From Clusia tigrina (lineage: Eukaryota > Arthropoda > Insecta > Diptera > Clusiidae), in NCBI GenBank assembly GCA_920105625.2, contig OV050032.1:130965810-131029809 (forward strand): a stretch of 64,000 nt of DNA, read 5' to 3'. Below the pieces are notes generated by a model. It was not told the DNA's origin and made no database searches. It was given only the letters and a program-made list of their open reading frames with translations. The position numbers and the translations under genes are program-made. Below, piece after piece: positions 1-11,306 of this stretch (position 1 is its first letter; every line of letters starts with the position of its first letter).

Positions 1-828
1 CAAATAATTATAAACACGAAAATGCAAAATCAAATTATCAATTTAACCCGCACAGTTAACTTACTACTGAACAGAACAAAAATAACGGACATCGATACGA
101 ATAACCTCTACGATCTTTTAAGTATTAGGAACAGGGTCATAATAAGAGAACTAGATAATATAGCTCTGTCCATCACTCTGGGAAAATTACATATGATTAA
201 TCCTATTTTGTTGGACAGTTCAGAACTAAATTTTATTTTGGAATCCGAAATAGGTCTTAATGTTAGTATAACTGAAATAATTGTAAATTCAAAATTAAAA
301 ATATTACAAAATGAAAATATTATAACCTTTTTTTATAAAATTTCCAAAAATAAAGCTATTTTGTAAGAAAAAGTTAATTTATCCAGTTGTTCATGAAAAT
401 AAAATGTTGTCATTTGAAACCAAAGATGTTGCAAAATGCGACAATAAATACATAATATTAAATAATTGTAAAAAGAAATCTACGATTTCATTTTGCCAAA
501 TTCTTGACGATAAGAAAAATTCGTGCCTAAATAATCTTTTAAACAATTATACCACTGCATGTAGCACAAATTCCGCACACAAAGTAGCATTTGCAACAGA
601 AATTGAGGAAGGTATTGTCATCATTAATGATGAACCCGCTAAATTAATAGAAAAAGATGAAACAAAGACACTTCAAAAAGGTACTTTTCTAATAACTTTT
701 GAAGACACATTGATTGTAAATTCAACAAAATTCGAAAATTTGCGTAAAATTGCTTATAATAGCCCTGAAACTCCTATCGCTCACACGGTTAACCTTACAG
801 ATCACACCTCATTTCTATCACTGCAATA
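1..828 (+). pseudogene. env: errantivirus env fragment (partial unit)
   Basis: Same env segment as in U1, entered in its interior. Open pieces are 22-366 and 404-828, separated by the shared frameshift. The mariner end cuts it at the TA at 827-828. Confidence 0.75.
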
Positions 829-892
829 CGAGGGCGGACTGATATTGAAGCTACCTAAGTAGGAAAAAAAAATTTTTTTTTTTCAAAAACCA
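829..892. mobile_element. Truncated mariner end (partial unit)
   Basis: Begins with the mariner inverted repeat CGAGGGCGGA and continues to CAAAAACCA. It matches the left end of the complete mariner up to its position 41423 and then switches to array flank. Confidence 0.85.
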
Positions 893-1142
893 GAAGAGAG
901 GAACAATTTTTGTGAGAGATTTCATAACTCTTCATTATCTATTCTTTTTGCTTTTTGTAAGCAATGTGCCAATCAATTCTTTAGAGAAATTGACAACATA
1001 TTGTGTTGTTGTTTTATTGTAGTGCTGTACAAATAGAGTGCTTAATTGTTAAGCATTTCTTTTTTTAGGAATCAACTAAAAAGTTATTTTTTAACTCGCC
1101 TTGAGCTTGTTTCAAATTATGCAGTGTTCAGGGTTTCCAAAC

Positions 1143-2392
1143 ATGGATGAAAAATTAATTGTTTGAAGGAAGAAATTATAAAAAGGAGAGGCGCACCTGA
1201 CAGTGAAGTGGTCCGCATTGCTGAAACTTGAAAATTTTTTTACAAATATTTCAAAGAACGCTGGATACCAGCCCATAAAATTGAAGAGCGTATTAAAATG
1301 CAAAACGGCATTTGGTTGAGATCATCTATTAGTTTCAATTGCAAAGAAACTTTAAAAAGAGGCCGTAAACAAGTTGATTTTGAAGAGTGTTCACAGAAAA
1401 AAAGAGAAAACAAAAGGCATATTATATTAAGGAAAGAAAAAAAAAGGAAAGTAATAAGGAAAGAAGGATAAAATTACTGTTATGAGTAATGCAAAAGCTT
1501 TATCTGTATTGGTAGAAGCTAAATTAAGTCGGGATCAGTACGAAATTATACGACAAATAAATGTACACCTGAAACGTTTCCTCCTTACAAGGGAGTACAA
1601 TTAGCAAAAAAGGAATGCTACCTGAGACCTGATGAAGTGCCGATTTCAACTTAGTTGATGAGATGATAACAAGATCCGTAAATACAGAGCACTTGCAGTT
1701 GGGATTATCCATTTTTCTCGGACGGATACGATTTTTTGAGTGGTTATTGCATTTAGCTTACAAATTGCCAATTAAAAAATGTAAGGCAGTATTTTCTGTT
1801 TGAAAAAAACTGTGTCTAAAACCCAGGTTCAGATAAGAAGTGATTTTAAAACGAAAATGGGATTAATTGTTGATCTGCCAAGCCAGGCTTTGCAAATTCG
1901 AATGACGGTGACACTGCCAAAATATTTTTCCAAAACGCATAAATGGCAGCAACTATTACTGGAATAAATCTTAGCCTTATTACAAATTTACACACTATTC
2001 TAATGGTTGTTTCAAGTCGTCGTGAAATTGATGTTACAAAATTCCACACGCATGATACTGAAAGATTTTTTGTGAAAGGGTATTAATGGGTCAAAATGAC
2101 TCCTACTCTGTATAAGTACCCCATTCAAGGACCTGAAGTCATACAACATGCTCTTTTACCAATAAGTAAGTTGTCTGAGGAAGCTCATGAAGCCCCTACC
2201 AAGGAATTCAAAACATTCAGAAAGGGGTTTTCTAGGAAGTTTTCTCGACAGAAGTCCATCGAGGATGTTTTCCAAAGGTTGTTAAATTCAGATCCAATTG
2301 TATCCAGCCAAAGGGAATTGCCTAAAAAGAAACTGCGAAGTCTACTAAAAATGGTAACACAACTTCTATTGCCGACTCGAAAAAGGAGATGA
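1143..2392 (+). pseudogene. Transib/RAG1-like DDE transposase fossil (U1)
   Basis: A decayed plus-strand transposase. One frame from about 1155 to 1470 reads an N-terminal part (motifs KFFYKYFKERW and RGRKQVDFEE, with a stop before KFF). A second stretch near 1495-1650 holds LSRDQYEIIRQ and AKKECY. A third near 1690-1800 holds IRFFEWLLHLAYKL, and 1850-2060 gives FQNA and ITGINLSLI with frame breaks. The last 98 codons (2096-2392) are open and contain GPEVIQHALLPISKLSEEA, then FSRKFSRQKSIEDVFQRLL. This order matches my memory of Transib and the C-terminal RAG1 core, where the block with the catalytic glutamate precedes a basic stretch and a Glu-Asp-Val/Leu helix. The segment that should hold the first catalytic Asp is missing, so the copy is dead. 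I see no Transib ends (CACWATG type). Confidence 0.7.
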
Positions 2393-2685
2393 GGAGACTG
2401 ATGAAAATTAAGAGAAAATTACAAATAATAAATAATAAAAAAATAATAAATTGAACAAATACATAAACTATTTCATACTCAAATCTGAGTCATTATAAAA
2501 AATTCAATTTACGGGGGCGTATTAATAAAAACGTATTATCTTTAAAAAAATGTTTCCCCTTTGAACTATGCCTAAAACTGTTTGATTTTTCTTAAAATAT
2601 GTGTCAATAAATATAATTGACAACAATTTGGGAGAACTTTAGCTTCCCTGAATTAAGCGACCAATAATAGCATTTTGTCCCTGTG

Positions 2686-4498
2686 TGCGCCGCAGAGAAA
2701 ACCATTGGCTTCACACGTCCGGCACGACGAAACCAATGGTATGATCAGGAGTGTCGCGAAGACACTGCAGCGAAAAACGCAGTCGAAAAGCGAACGTTGT
2801 AGTGTAACGCAAGCCGTGCGTGGAAATTGCCAGGTAAGGACGGAAAAGAGGCGTCTTTTCAGACGAAAGAAACGCGAGCAGGAAGGCGTGAATGGAGGGA
2901 CTAGAGATGTACTGGAACAGGAATGATGCTCGAAAGTTCTATCAGCAGGTAAGGCATCTAACCCCAGGTTTTCAGCCCGGAGCATCTATCTATAGAGATG
3001 AAAATGGTAATCTGGTTACGGATACGCGGTGCACACTGAGCTTATGGAGGGAACATTTCTCTAAATTACTTGCAGGCGACTATGCCACCAATACCGCCAT
3101 TGGAGAATTCAAACCGATTCTACCAATTGACGATGACGGAAGGGTTCTTCCACCACCTAGCCATGATGAGATCTGAGATTCAATTCAGCGACTAAACAAC
3201 AACAAAGCAGCTGGTGGACTGTCTGCTGAATTGTTCAAGGCCGGCGGCGATGAGCTGATATGTTGCATGCATCAACTCATCAGTAAAATATGGCTAGAAG
3301 AAAGCATGCCCGATGATTGGAATCTCAGTGTCCTCTGTCCTGTATTGAAGAAAGGTGACCCGACGATGTGCGCAACCTACCGGCGAATGAGTCTTATTGC
3401 CATCTCATATAAGGTTCTGTCAAGAGTATTATGTGAGACTAAAACCATATGACAACGGTGCGGTTTTATACCAGGAAAGTCCACCATTGACATTTTCACG
3501 TTACGCCAAATCCTGTAGAAAACACACGAGAAGCAGATCGACACCCATCATTTCTTTGTCGACTATAAAGCTGCTTTTGATAGCCCGATAAGCAAATACG
3601 GCTCTATAGAATGACATTGAGCAGTACGTCGAGCTCCGTCAATGTAGGAAATGACCTCTCCGAACCATTTAAAACCGTGCGATGTTTCAGACAACGCGAT
3701 TCTAATGTCGTGCTACCTCTTCAATTTCACCATGGAAGGGGTACTGCGGAAGGCCGGTGTACATCGGAATGGAACTATTTTCTACAAAAGTACCCAGCTC
3801 TTCACATATGCTGATGACATCGACATCATTGGAGATTCCAAGCGAGATGTTACTGCTGCATTTTCCGCCTTTGAAAAAGAATCAGCGAAAGTGGGAATGA
3901 CGGTGAACGAGGGCAAAACAAAGTATATGCTGTCCACCAGCAGGGATCATCTGCATTTAAGATGCCATGTTACAGCGGACACCTGTACTATATATGCTGT
4001 CCACAGCAGGGATACTCAGCGTTTAGGTTGCCATATTACAGCGGACAACTGTACTTTTGAAGTTGTCAAGGAGTTTATATACCTTGGCTCCGCTATTAAC
4101 ACCGAAAACGACGTTAGCCTTGAGATTGAACGAAATGACGCTTGCTAATAAGTGTTACTATGGGATTAGTAAACAAATGTGTAGTAGAGCCCTCTTTTGA
4201 CCGACAAAATTGACACTCTACAAGAACTGTACGAGCTCTACGCACAGTCAGACGGATCATTATACAACGCCTGCGCTGGCTTGGACATATCGTTCCTATG
4301 GACGAAGAAGCTCCAGCGAAAAAGGTGCTCGAAGTGGAAGCCGCTGGACGACGACGTAATGGACGACCATGCCTCCGATGGAAGGGCCAAGGCGAGGAAA
4401 CCCTAACCATGCTTGGTATAACGGATTGCAGAAGCGTTGTTAAGTTCGGTCGTATCCCGATAGCGGGTTGTTTCGCAGATTCTGTGATTAGGCCATGA
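2686..4498 (+). pseudogene. RTE-clade non-LTR retrotransposon fossil (U1)
   Basis: 5'-truncated ORF2 of an RTE/JAM1-like element. It starts in the end of the endonuclease (RNQWYDQEC near 2730), passes a basic linker (RRLFRRKKREQE), then RNDARKFYQQV and DENGNLVTDT, and the first reverse-transcriptase blocks (2892-3452: KAAGGLSAELFKAGGDE, WNLSVLCPVLKKGDP) with in-frame TGA stops at 3174 and 3450. GFIPGKSTIDIFTLRQIL and HHFFVDYKAAFDSP follow (3452-3600), then a frameshift and the palm with FTYADDIDIIG (3651-4148). A C-terminal remnant (4298-4498) has MDEEAPAKKVLEVE and GRRRNGRP. Within the palm, about 65 bp are duplicated in tandem (3924-3988 and 3991-4053). Several stops and frame changes make it inactive. 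Confidence 0.85.
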
Positions 4499-4623
4499 AA
4501 GAAATTAAACAAGTAACTTAGAAGAAACGTTTAATCCATTTAATAGACAATCATTGATAGAGGCTCCTGGATCAACTGCTTTTATACAAGCAAGTGCTTA
4601 AACCTGTGTGGACATATAGTACA

Positions 4624-4955
4624 AGTTAACATCCGTTGTTGACGATGTAATTTAATTCTCTTGAATTCCTCAAACAAGCGCTACACGCGCAGCTAATGCA
4701 GACGCTAGCTTGCACTTTTAGTCGCTAGCTTAATTTGTTCTTTCGCTTTACCCTTAAATTTCCGTTCCCATACATTTTGCTTATTCAGCAGAGTGTGGCA
4801 TTGTGGAGTTGCTAGACTTCTTTAAATAATAATATAAAGTCAGTTTCGATTTGTTACTCGACTGACATAGTCAGTACTACTTCTATGTTTACTCAATAAA
4901 TTGAAATTAACATAATAAACTGAGTTTTATTTGGATTAAAACGATTAAAAGTAAT
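4624..4955 (+). mobile_element. Errantivirus-type LTR (U1), 332 bp
   Basis: Starts AGTTAAC and ends GTAAT directly against a primer-binding site (4956). AGTTA...TAAT(T) ends are what I recall for gypsy-group LTRs. Inside are TATAAA (4833-4838), an initiator-like TCAGTAC (4871) and AATAAA (4895-4900), so promoter and poly(A) signals both appear present. There is no second LTR within the unit; the next copy is 6.8 kb away. The bases just upstream are not a polypurine tract. The left boundary is inferred from the AGTTAAC motif, not from a second LTR of the same element. Confidence 0.75.
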
Positions 4956-5725
4956 TGGCGCCCAACGAAAAAAAATTCACCATAAATTGAAGTGGAAAAT
5001 AACTAACGTTAAACTTAATATTAATAAATTACGTAATTAATAAAAATTCACCATAAAGTGTGAAAAAAAAGAAGTGAAATAACTCCGAACAATTCATATA
5101 GTGAATTAGAACTCATATTTTAGTTAATGTTAATTAAAACTTTAAAATAACCAAACTTTGTGTGTCAAAACCGGAAATTCAAAATATTAAAATTAAACAG
5201 TCTAAATCGATAAAGCAACTTAACCTTTTTTAAGAATTGCAAAATTAATTGCAATTATTTCTACAATTAAAAATCATCAAATCAAGGACAACACCACCAC
5301 GAACATCAGCAGCATCAATAGCAGTTCCAATTATTTCTATTATCAAATCACCATTATGATTATGTAAGTTTTAGATTGAGATCTAAGAAAAAATTAGAGA
5401 AAGTGAAAAAAAACTGACACGAAATTTTAATTATAATTTTTGAACTAAATAATATTATCTTTTTAAGAAAGATTAATTTTTGAAAAATAAATTAAATTTT
5501 TGGAAAATTAATTTATTTACAAAAGAGTAAACTAGTTTTAAGTTAGCATTTGAATAAAAATAGCTGAATTTTCATGCAACCTTTGAAAAATAAATTAAAT
5601 AAAAGAAAAACTAGATTTAACTAAACGGAAGAATGTCGTTTAAAATTTTTTTTTTATATAAAAAAAATAAGCAGACTTAGTTTTAAGCTAGCATTAGGAT
5701 TAGAAAATAGGGTTGCTACACTTTC
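4956..5725 (+). promoter_or_regulatory. Primer-binding site and gag leader (U1)
   Basis: TGGCGCCCAACG (4956-4967) abuts the LTR and fits a tRNA-Lys type primer site, as in gypsy. The 770-bp leader is very AT-rich and non-coding. TATGTAAGT (5361-5369) is a good splice-donor match, which errantiviruses need for env mRNA. An imperfect direct repeat of about 55 bp (5532-5582 and 5676-5734) ends at ATGCAACC in both copies. The first copy opens a 16-codon upstream ORF (5574) and the second starts gag. Confidence 0.75.
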
Positions 5726-6688
5726 ATGCAACCAATACAAGAACCTAGTTCAGCTCGTAGGGACATAGAGCAAATCCTCGCTAGAATAGATGCATTGAGT
5801 ATTTCTGACCAAACAACTAGACCTCAAAACACAATGGACCCTGCAGACGTACAGGTACTGATAAATACAGCCATTCAACAGGCTTACCAAACAACAAAAA
5901 CTGAATTTCAATCGACTATAGATGCGTTAACCGCGCAGATAAATAACTTGCAATCTCCTTCTGCTGTAGAAGAGTATAAGGAGATTCAAATATTAGAGAA
6001 CGTACAATGCGACGAGACACTTGACATTGTTAAATCCATCCCAGAATTTAAGGGTGACCCCAATAGATACGTCTCGTGGCGCCAAGCAGCCATGACTGCC
6101 CACAAACTTTTCGAACCCTATACAGGAAGCTCCAAATATTACCAAGCAGTGGCTATATTGAGAAATAAAGTCATTGGGAATGCGGATGCTGCACTAAGTG
6201 CCTACAATACCGTTCTCAATTTCAGAGCTATAATAGCTCGACTTGATTTTACTTTCATGGACAAGAAGTCCATATTTACGATAGAGCAAGAACTCTCCAC
6301 TCTTAGGCAAGGACAGAAAACAATAATCCAATTCTATGACGAGGTAGAGCGTAAACTGACTGCCATAGTCAATAAAGTCATCATGTCACACGAAGGGGAA
6401 ACCTTATTGATAAAATCTCTCATTCAAAAGTATCGCGAAGACGCATTGCGAGTGTTTATTTCTGGACTCAAAAAGCCGTTATGTGATACGCTATTTTCTT
6501 GCAAACCTGTAGATTTACCAACGGCCTTGGCACTTGCCCAAGAATTAGAAACTAATCAAAACCGATACCATTTTGCCGCCATCTATAATAGCGGACTAAA
6601 TAGAGTTTCACAAAATTTTTCCGTTAAGCCTCCTCCATTCTATCAACCAAATACTAAAGGCAATAGATTCCCTTTGCATTCATCATAG
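5726..6688 (+). CDS. gag: gag of a gypsy-like errantivirus, C-terminally truncated (U1)
   Basis: 320-codon ORF opening at the first ATG after the leader repeat. Gag forms the capsid shell of the virus-like particle in the cytoplasm. The N-terminal third is Gln/Thr-rich and probably helical (residues 1-85). Residues 105-290 form the likely capsid part, with SIPEFKGDPNRYVSWRQAA, TIIQFYDEVERKL and FISGLKKPL, followed by an ALALAQELETNQNRY helix, an arrangement I recognise from gypsy-group Gag. No CCHC zinc knuckle is visible. The frame ends at a TAG that belongs to env-derived sequence, so nucleocapsid, all of pol and the env surface subunit were lost in one deletion. The ORF is open in five of six units, which may only reflect recent amplification. 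Confidence 0.85.
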   Translation: MQPIQEPSSARRDIEQILARIDALSISDQTTRPQNTMDPADVQVLINTAIQQAYQTTKTEFQSTIDALTAQINNLQSPSAVEEYKEIQILENVQCDETLDIVKSIPEFKGDPNRYVSWRQAAMTAHKLFEPYTGSSKYYQAVAILRNKVIGNADAALSAYNTVLNFRAIIARLDFTFMDKKSIFTIEQELSTLRQGQKTIIQFYDEVERKLTAIVNKVIMSHEGETLLIKSLIQKYREDALRVFISGLKKPLCDTLFSCKPVDLPTALALAQELETNQNRYHFAAIYNSGLNRVSQNFSVKPPPFYQPNTKGNRFPLHSS

Positions 6689-6689
6689 A

Positions 6690-7637
6690 CAGACGCGCGG
6701 CATAAATATTCTTGGAACCGCCTTGAAATACATAGCTGGCACACCAGATTACGATGATTTTGCAGGAGTTCGAAACAAGCAAGATGATCTGATTACGGCA
6801 AACAACGCACAAATAATTATAAACACGAAAATGCAAAATCAAATTATCAATTTAACCCGCACAGTTAACTTACTACTGAACAGAACAAAAATAACGGACA
6901 TCGATACGAATAACCTCTACGATCTTTTAAGTATTAGGAACAGGGTCATAATAAGAGAACTAGATAATATAGCTCTGTCCATCATTCTGGGAAAATTACA
7001 TATGATTAATCCTATTTTGTTGGACAGTTCAGAACTAAATTTTATTTTGGAATCCGAAATAGGTCTTAATGTTAGTGTAACTGAAATAATTGTAAATTCA
7101 AAATTAAAAATATTACAAAATGAAAATATTATAACCTTTTTTTATAAAATTTCCAAAAATAAAGCTATTTTGTAAGAAAAAGTTAATTTATCCAGTTGTT
7201 CATGAAAATAAAATGTTGTCATTTGAAACCAAAGATGTTGCAAAATGCGACAATAAATACATAATATTAAATAATTGTAAAAAGAAATCTACGATTTCAT
7301 TTTGCCAAATTCTTGACGATAAGAAAAATTCGTGCCTAAATAATCTTTTAAACAATTATACCACTGCATGTAGCACAAATTCCGCACACAAAGTAGCATT
7401 TGCAATAGAAATTGAGGAAGGTATTGTCATCATTAATGATGAACCCGCTAAATTAATAGAAAAAGATGAAACAAAGACACTTCAAAAAGGTACTTTTCTA
7501 ATAACTTTTGAAGACACATTGATTGTAAATTCAACAAAATTCGAAAATTTGCGTAAAATTGCTTATAATAGCCCTGAAACTCCTATCGCTCACACGGTTA
7601 ACCTTACAGATCACACCTCATTTCTATCACTGCAATA
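6690..7637 (+). pseudogene. env: errantivirus env, fusion-subunit fragment, frameshifted (U1)
   Basis: In errantiviruses Env is a membrane fusion glycoprotein of the baculovirus F type. The frame entering from upstream reads a furin-type RQTR site (6687-6698), then GINILGTALKYIAGTPD, the conserved block after the cleavage site. The first piece stays open to 7175. The frame then shifts near 7170-7213, and a second piece (7213-7637) continues the ectodomain with several Cys (CDNK, NNCKKK, CQIL, TACST) and N-glycosylation-type sites. A mariner end interrupts it at the TA (7636-7637), so no membrane anchor remains. The surface subunit is absent because of the gag-env deletion. U1 has private Ile and Val changes. 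No functional envelope protein can be made. Confidence 0.75.
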
Positions 7638-7700
7638 CGAGGGCGGACTGATATTGAAGCTACCTAAGTAGGAAAAAAAAATTTTTTTTTTCAAAAACCA
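7638..7700. mobile_element. Truncated mariner end (U1)
   Basis: 63-bp left end, broken at the same base as in the other units. Confidence 0.85.
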
Positions 7701-7950
7701 GAAGAGAGGAACAATTTTTGTGAGAGATTTCATAACTCTTCATTATCTATTCTTTTTGCTTTTTGTAAGCAATGTGCCAATCAATTCTTTAGAGAAATTG
7801 ACAACATATTGTGTTGTTGTTTTATTGTAGTGCTGTACAAATAGAGTGCTTAATTGTTAAGCATTTCTTTTTTTAGGAATCAACTAAAAAGTTATTTTTT
7901 AACTCGCCTTGAGCTTGTTTCAAATTATGCAGTGTTCAGGGTTTCCAAAC

Positions 7951-9200
7951 ATGGATGAAAAATTAATTGTTTGAAGGAAGAAATTATAAAAAGGAGAGGC
8001 GCACCTGACAGTGAAGTGGTCCGCATTGCTGAAACTTGAAAATTTTTTTACAAATATTTCAAAGAACGCTGGATACCAGCCCATAAAATTGAAGAGCGTA
8101 TTAAAATGCAAAACGGCATTTGGTTGAGATCATCTATTAGTTTCAATTGCAAAGAAACTTTAAAAAGAGGCCGTAAACAAGTTGATTTTGAAGAGTGTTC
8201 ACAGAAAAAAAGAGAAAACAAAAGGCATATTATATTAAGGAAAGAAAAAAAAAGGAAAGTAATAAGGAAAGAAGGATAAAATTACTGTTATGAGTAATGC
8301 AAAAGCTTTATCTGTATTGGTAGAAGCTAAATTAGGTCGGGATCAGTACGAAATTATACGACAAATAAATGTACACCTGAAACGTTTCCTCCTTACAAGG
8401 GAGTACAATTAGCAAAAAAGGAATGCTACCTGAGACCTGATGAAGTGCCGATTTCAGCTTAGTTGATGAGATGATAGCAAGATCCGTAAATACAGAGCAC
8501 TTGCAGTTGGGATTATCCATTTTTCTCGGACGGATACGATTTTTTGAGTGGTTATTGCATTTAGCTTACAAATTGCCAATTAAAAAATGTAAGGCAGTAT
8601 TTTCTGTTTAAAAAAAACTGTGTCTAAAACCCAGGTTCAGATAAGAAGTGATTTTAAAACGAAAATGGGATTAATTGTTGATCTGCCAAGCCAGGCTTTG
8701 CAAATTCGAATGACGGTGACACTGCCAAAATATTTTTCCAAAACGCATAAATGGCAGCAACTATTACTGGAATAAATCTTAGCCTTATTACAAATTTACA
8801 CACTATTCTAATGGTTGTTTCAAGTCGTCGTGAAATTGATGTTACAAAATTCCACACGCATGATACTGAAAGATTATTTGTGAAAGGGTACTAATGGGTC
8901 AAAATGACTCCTACTCTGTATAAGTACCCCATTCAAGGACCTGAAGTCATACAACATGCTCTTTTACCAATAAGTAACTTGTCTGAGGAAGCTCATGAAG
9001 CCCCTACCAAGGAATTCAAAACATTCAGAAAGGGGTTTTCTAGGAAGTTTTCTCGACAGAAGTCCATCGAGGATGTTTTCCAAAGGTTGTTAAATTCAGA
9101 TCCAATTGTATCCAGCCAAAGGGAATTGCCTAAAAAGAAACTGAGAAGTCTACTAAAAATTGTAACACAACTTCTATTGCCGACTCGAAAAAGGAGATGA
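7951..9200 (+). pseudogene. Transib/RAG1-like transposase fossil (U2)
   Basis: Same lesions as the U1 copy. Private differences are a Lys-to-Asn change just before LSEEA and a Met-to-Ile change near the end; the terminal 98-codon stretch (8904-9200) stays open. Confidence 0.7.
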
Positions 9201-9493
9201 GGAGACTGATGAAAATTAAGAGAAAATTACAAATAATAAATAATAAAAAAATAATAAATTGAACAAATACATAAACTATTTCATACTCAAATCTGAGTCA
9301 TTATAAAAAATTCAATTTACGGGGGCGTATTAATAAAAACGTATTATCTTTAAAAAAATGTTTCCCCTTTGAACTATGCCTAAAACTGTTTGATTTTTCT
9401 TAAAATAGGTGTCAATAAATATAATTGACAACAATTTGGGAGAACTTTAGCTTCCCTGAATTAAGCGACCAATAATAGCATTTTGTCCCTGTG

Positions 9494-11306
9494 TGCGCCG
9501 CAGAGAAAACCATTGGCTTCACACGTCCGGCACGACGAAACCAATGGTATGATCAGGAGTGTCGCGAAGACACTGCAGCGAAAAACTCAGTCGAAAAGCG
9601 AACGTTGTAGTGTAACGCAAGCCGTGCGTGGAAATTGCCAGGTAAGGACGGAAGAGAGGCGTCTTTTCAGACGAAAGAAACGCGAGCAGGAAGGCGTGAA
9701 TGGAGGGACTAGAGATGTACTGGAACAGGAATGATGCTCGAAAGTTCTATCAGCAGGTCAGGCATCTAACCCCAGGTTTTCAGCCCGGAGCATCTATCTA
9801 TAGAGATGAAAATGGTAATCTGGTTACGGATACGCGGTGCACACTGAGCTTATGGAGGGAACATTTCTCTAAATTACTTGCAGGCGACTATGCCACCAAT
9901 ACCGCCATTGGAGAATTCAAACCGATTCTACCAATTGACGATGACGGAAGGGTTCTTCCACCACCTAGCCATGATGAGATCTGAGATTCAATTCAGCGAC
10001 TAAACAACAACAAAGCAGCTGGTGGACTGTCTGCTGAATTGTTCAAGGCCGGCGGCGATGAGCTGATATGTTGCATGCATCAACTCATCAGTAAAATATG
10101 GCTAGAAGAAAGCATGCCCGATGATTGGAATCTCAGTGTCCTCTGTCCTGTATTGAAGAAAGGTGACCCGACGATGTGCGCAACCTACCGGCGAATGAGT
10201 CTTATTGCCATCTCATATAAGGTTCTGTCAAGAGTATTGTGTGAGACTATAACCATATGACAACGGTGCGGTTTTATACCAGGAAAGTCCACCATTGACA
10301 TTTTCACGTTACGCCAAATCCTGTAGAAAACACACGAGAAGCAGATCGACACCCATCATTTCTTTGTCGACTATAAAGCTGCTTTTGATAGCCCGATAAG
10401 CTAATACGGCTCTATAGAATGACATTGAGCAGTACGTCGAGCTCCGTCAATGTAGGAAATGACCTCTCCGAACCATTTAAAACCGTGCGATGTTTCAGAC
10501 AACGCGATTCTAATGTCGTGCTACCTCTTCAATTTCACCATGGAAGGGGTACTGCGGAAGGCCGGTGTACATCGGAATGGAACTATTTTCTACAAAAGTA
10601 CCCAGCTCTTCACATATGCTGATGACATCGACATCATTGGAGATTCCAAGCGAGATGTTACTGCTGCATTTTCCGCCTTTGAAAAAGAATCAGCGAAAGT
10701 GGGAATGACGGTGAACGAGGGCAAAACAAAGTATATGCTGTCCACCAGCAGGGATCATCTGCATTTAAGATGCCATGTTACAGCGGACACCTGTACTTTA
10801 TATGCTGTCCACAGCAGGGATACTCAGCGTTTAGGTTGCCATATTACAGCGGACAACTGTACTTTTGAAGTTGTCAAGGAGTTTATATACCTTGGCTCCG
10901 CTATTAACACCGAAAACGACGTTAGCCTTGAGATTGAACGAAATGACGCTTGCTAATAAGTGTTACTATGGGATTAGTAAACAAATGTGTAGTAGAGCCC
11001 TCTTTTGACCGACAAAATTGACACTCTACAAGAACTGTACGAGCTCTACGCACAGTCAGACGGATCATTATACAACGCCTGCGCTGGCTTGGACATATCG
11101 TTCCTATGGACGAAGAAGCTCCAGCGAAAAAGGTGCTCGAAGTGGAAGCCGCTGGACGACGACGTAATGGACGACCATGCCTCCGATGGAAGGGCCAAGG
11201 CGAGGAAACCCTAACCATGCTTGGTATAACGGATTGCAGAAGCGTTGTTAAGTTCGGCCGTATCCCGATAGCGGGTTGTTTCGCAGATTCTGTGATTAGG
11301 CCATGA
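9494..11306 (+). pseudogene. RTE fossil (U2)
   Basis: Same inherited lesions; the stops fall at 9982 and 10258 and YADD lies in 10459-10956. It differs from U1 by ETITI instead of ETKTI before the second stop. Confidence 0.85.

Larger units (their letters stand above)
1..892 (+). repeat. Partial array unit (right end of the copy preceding U1)
   Basis: Only the env fragment and the mariner end of this unit lie in the window. It shows that at least one more unit exists to the left. Confidence 0.95.
893..7700 (+). repeat. Array unit U1 (6,808 bp)
   Basis: First complete unit, used as reference for the others. Order: 250-bp flank, Transib-like fossil, about 290 bp of AT-rich sequence with no recognised feature, RTE fossil, 125-bp flank, LTR, leader, gag, env fragment, mariner end. 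Confidence 0.95.

Noticed and set aside
1112..2049. Three short minus-strand ORFs of 62-67 codons in each unit
   Set aside because: They are antisense to the Transib-like fossil, whose plus-strand frames carry recognisable blocks.
2653..2985. 110-codon minus-strand ORF at the start of the U1 RTE fossil
   Set aside because: Present only in U1 because a single base differs; shadow of the RTE linker.
4114..4512. 132-codon minus-strand ORF recurring in every unit
   Set aside because: Lies antisense to the RTE C-terminal remnant, has Ser/Arg-rich composition expected of a shadow frame, and shows no known motif.
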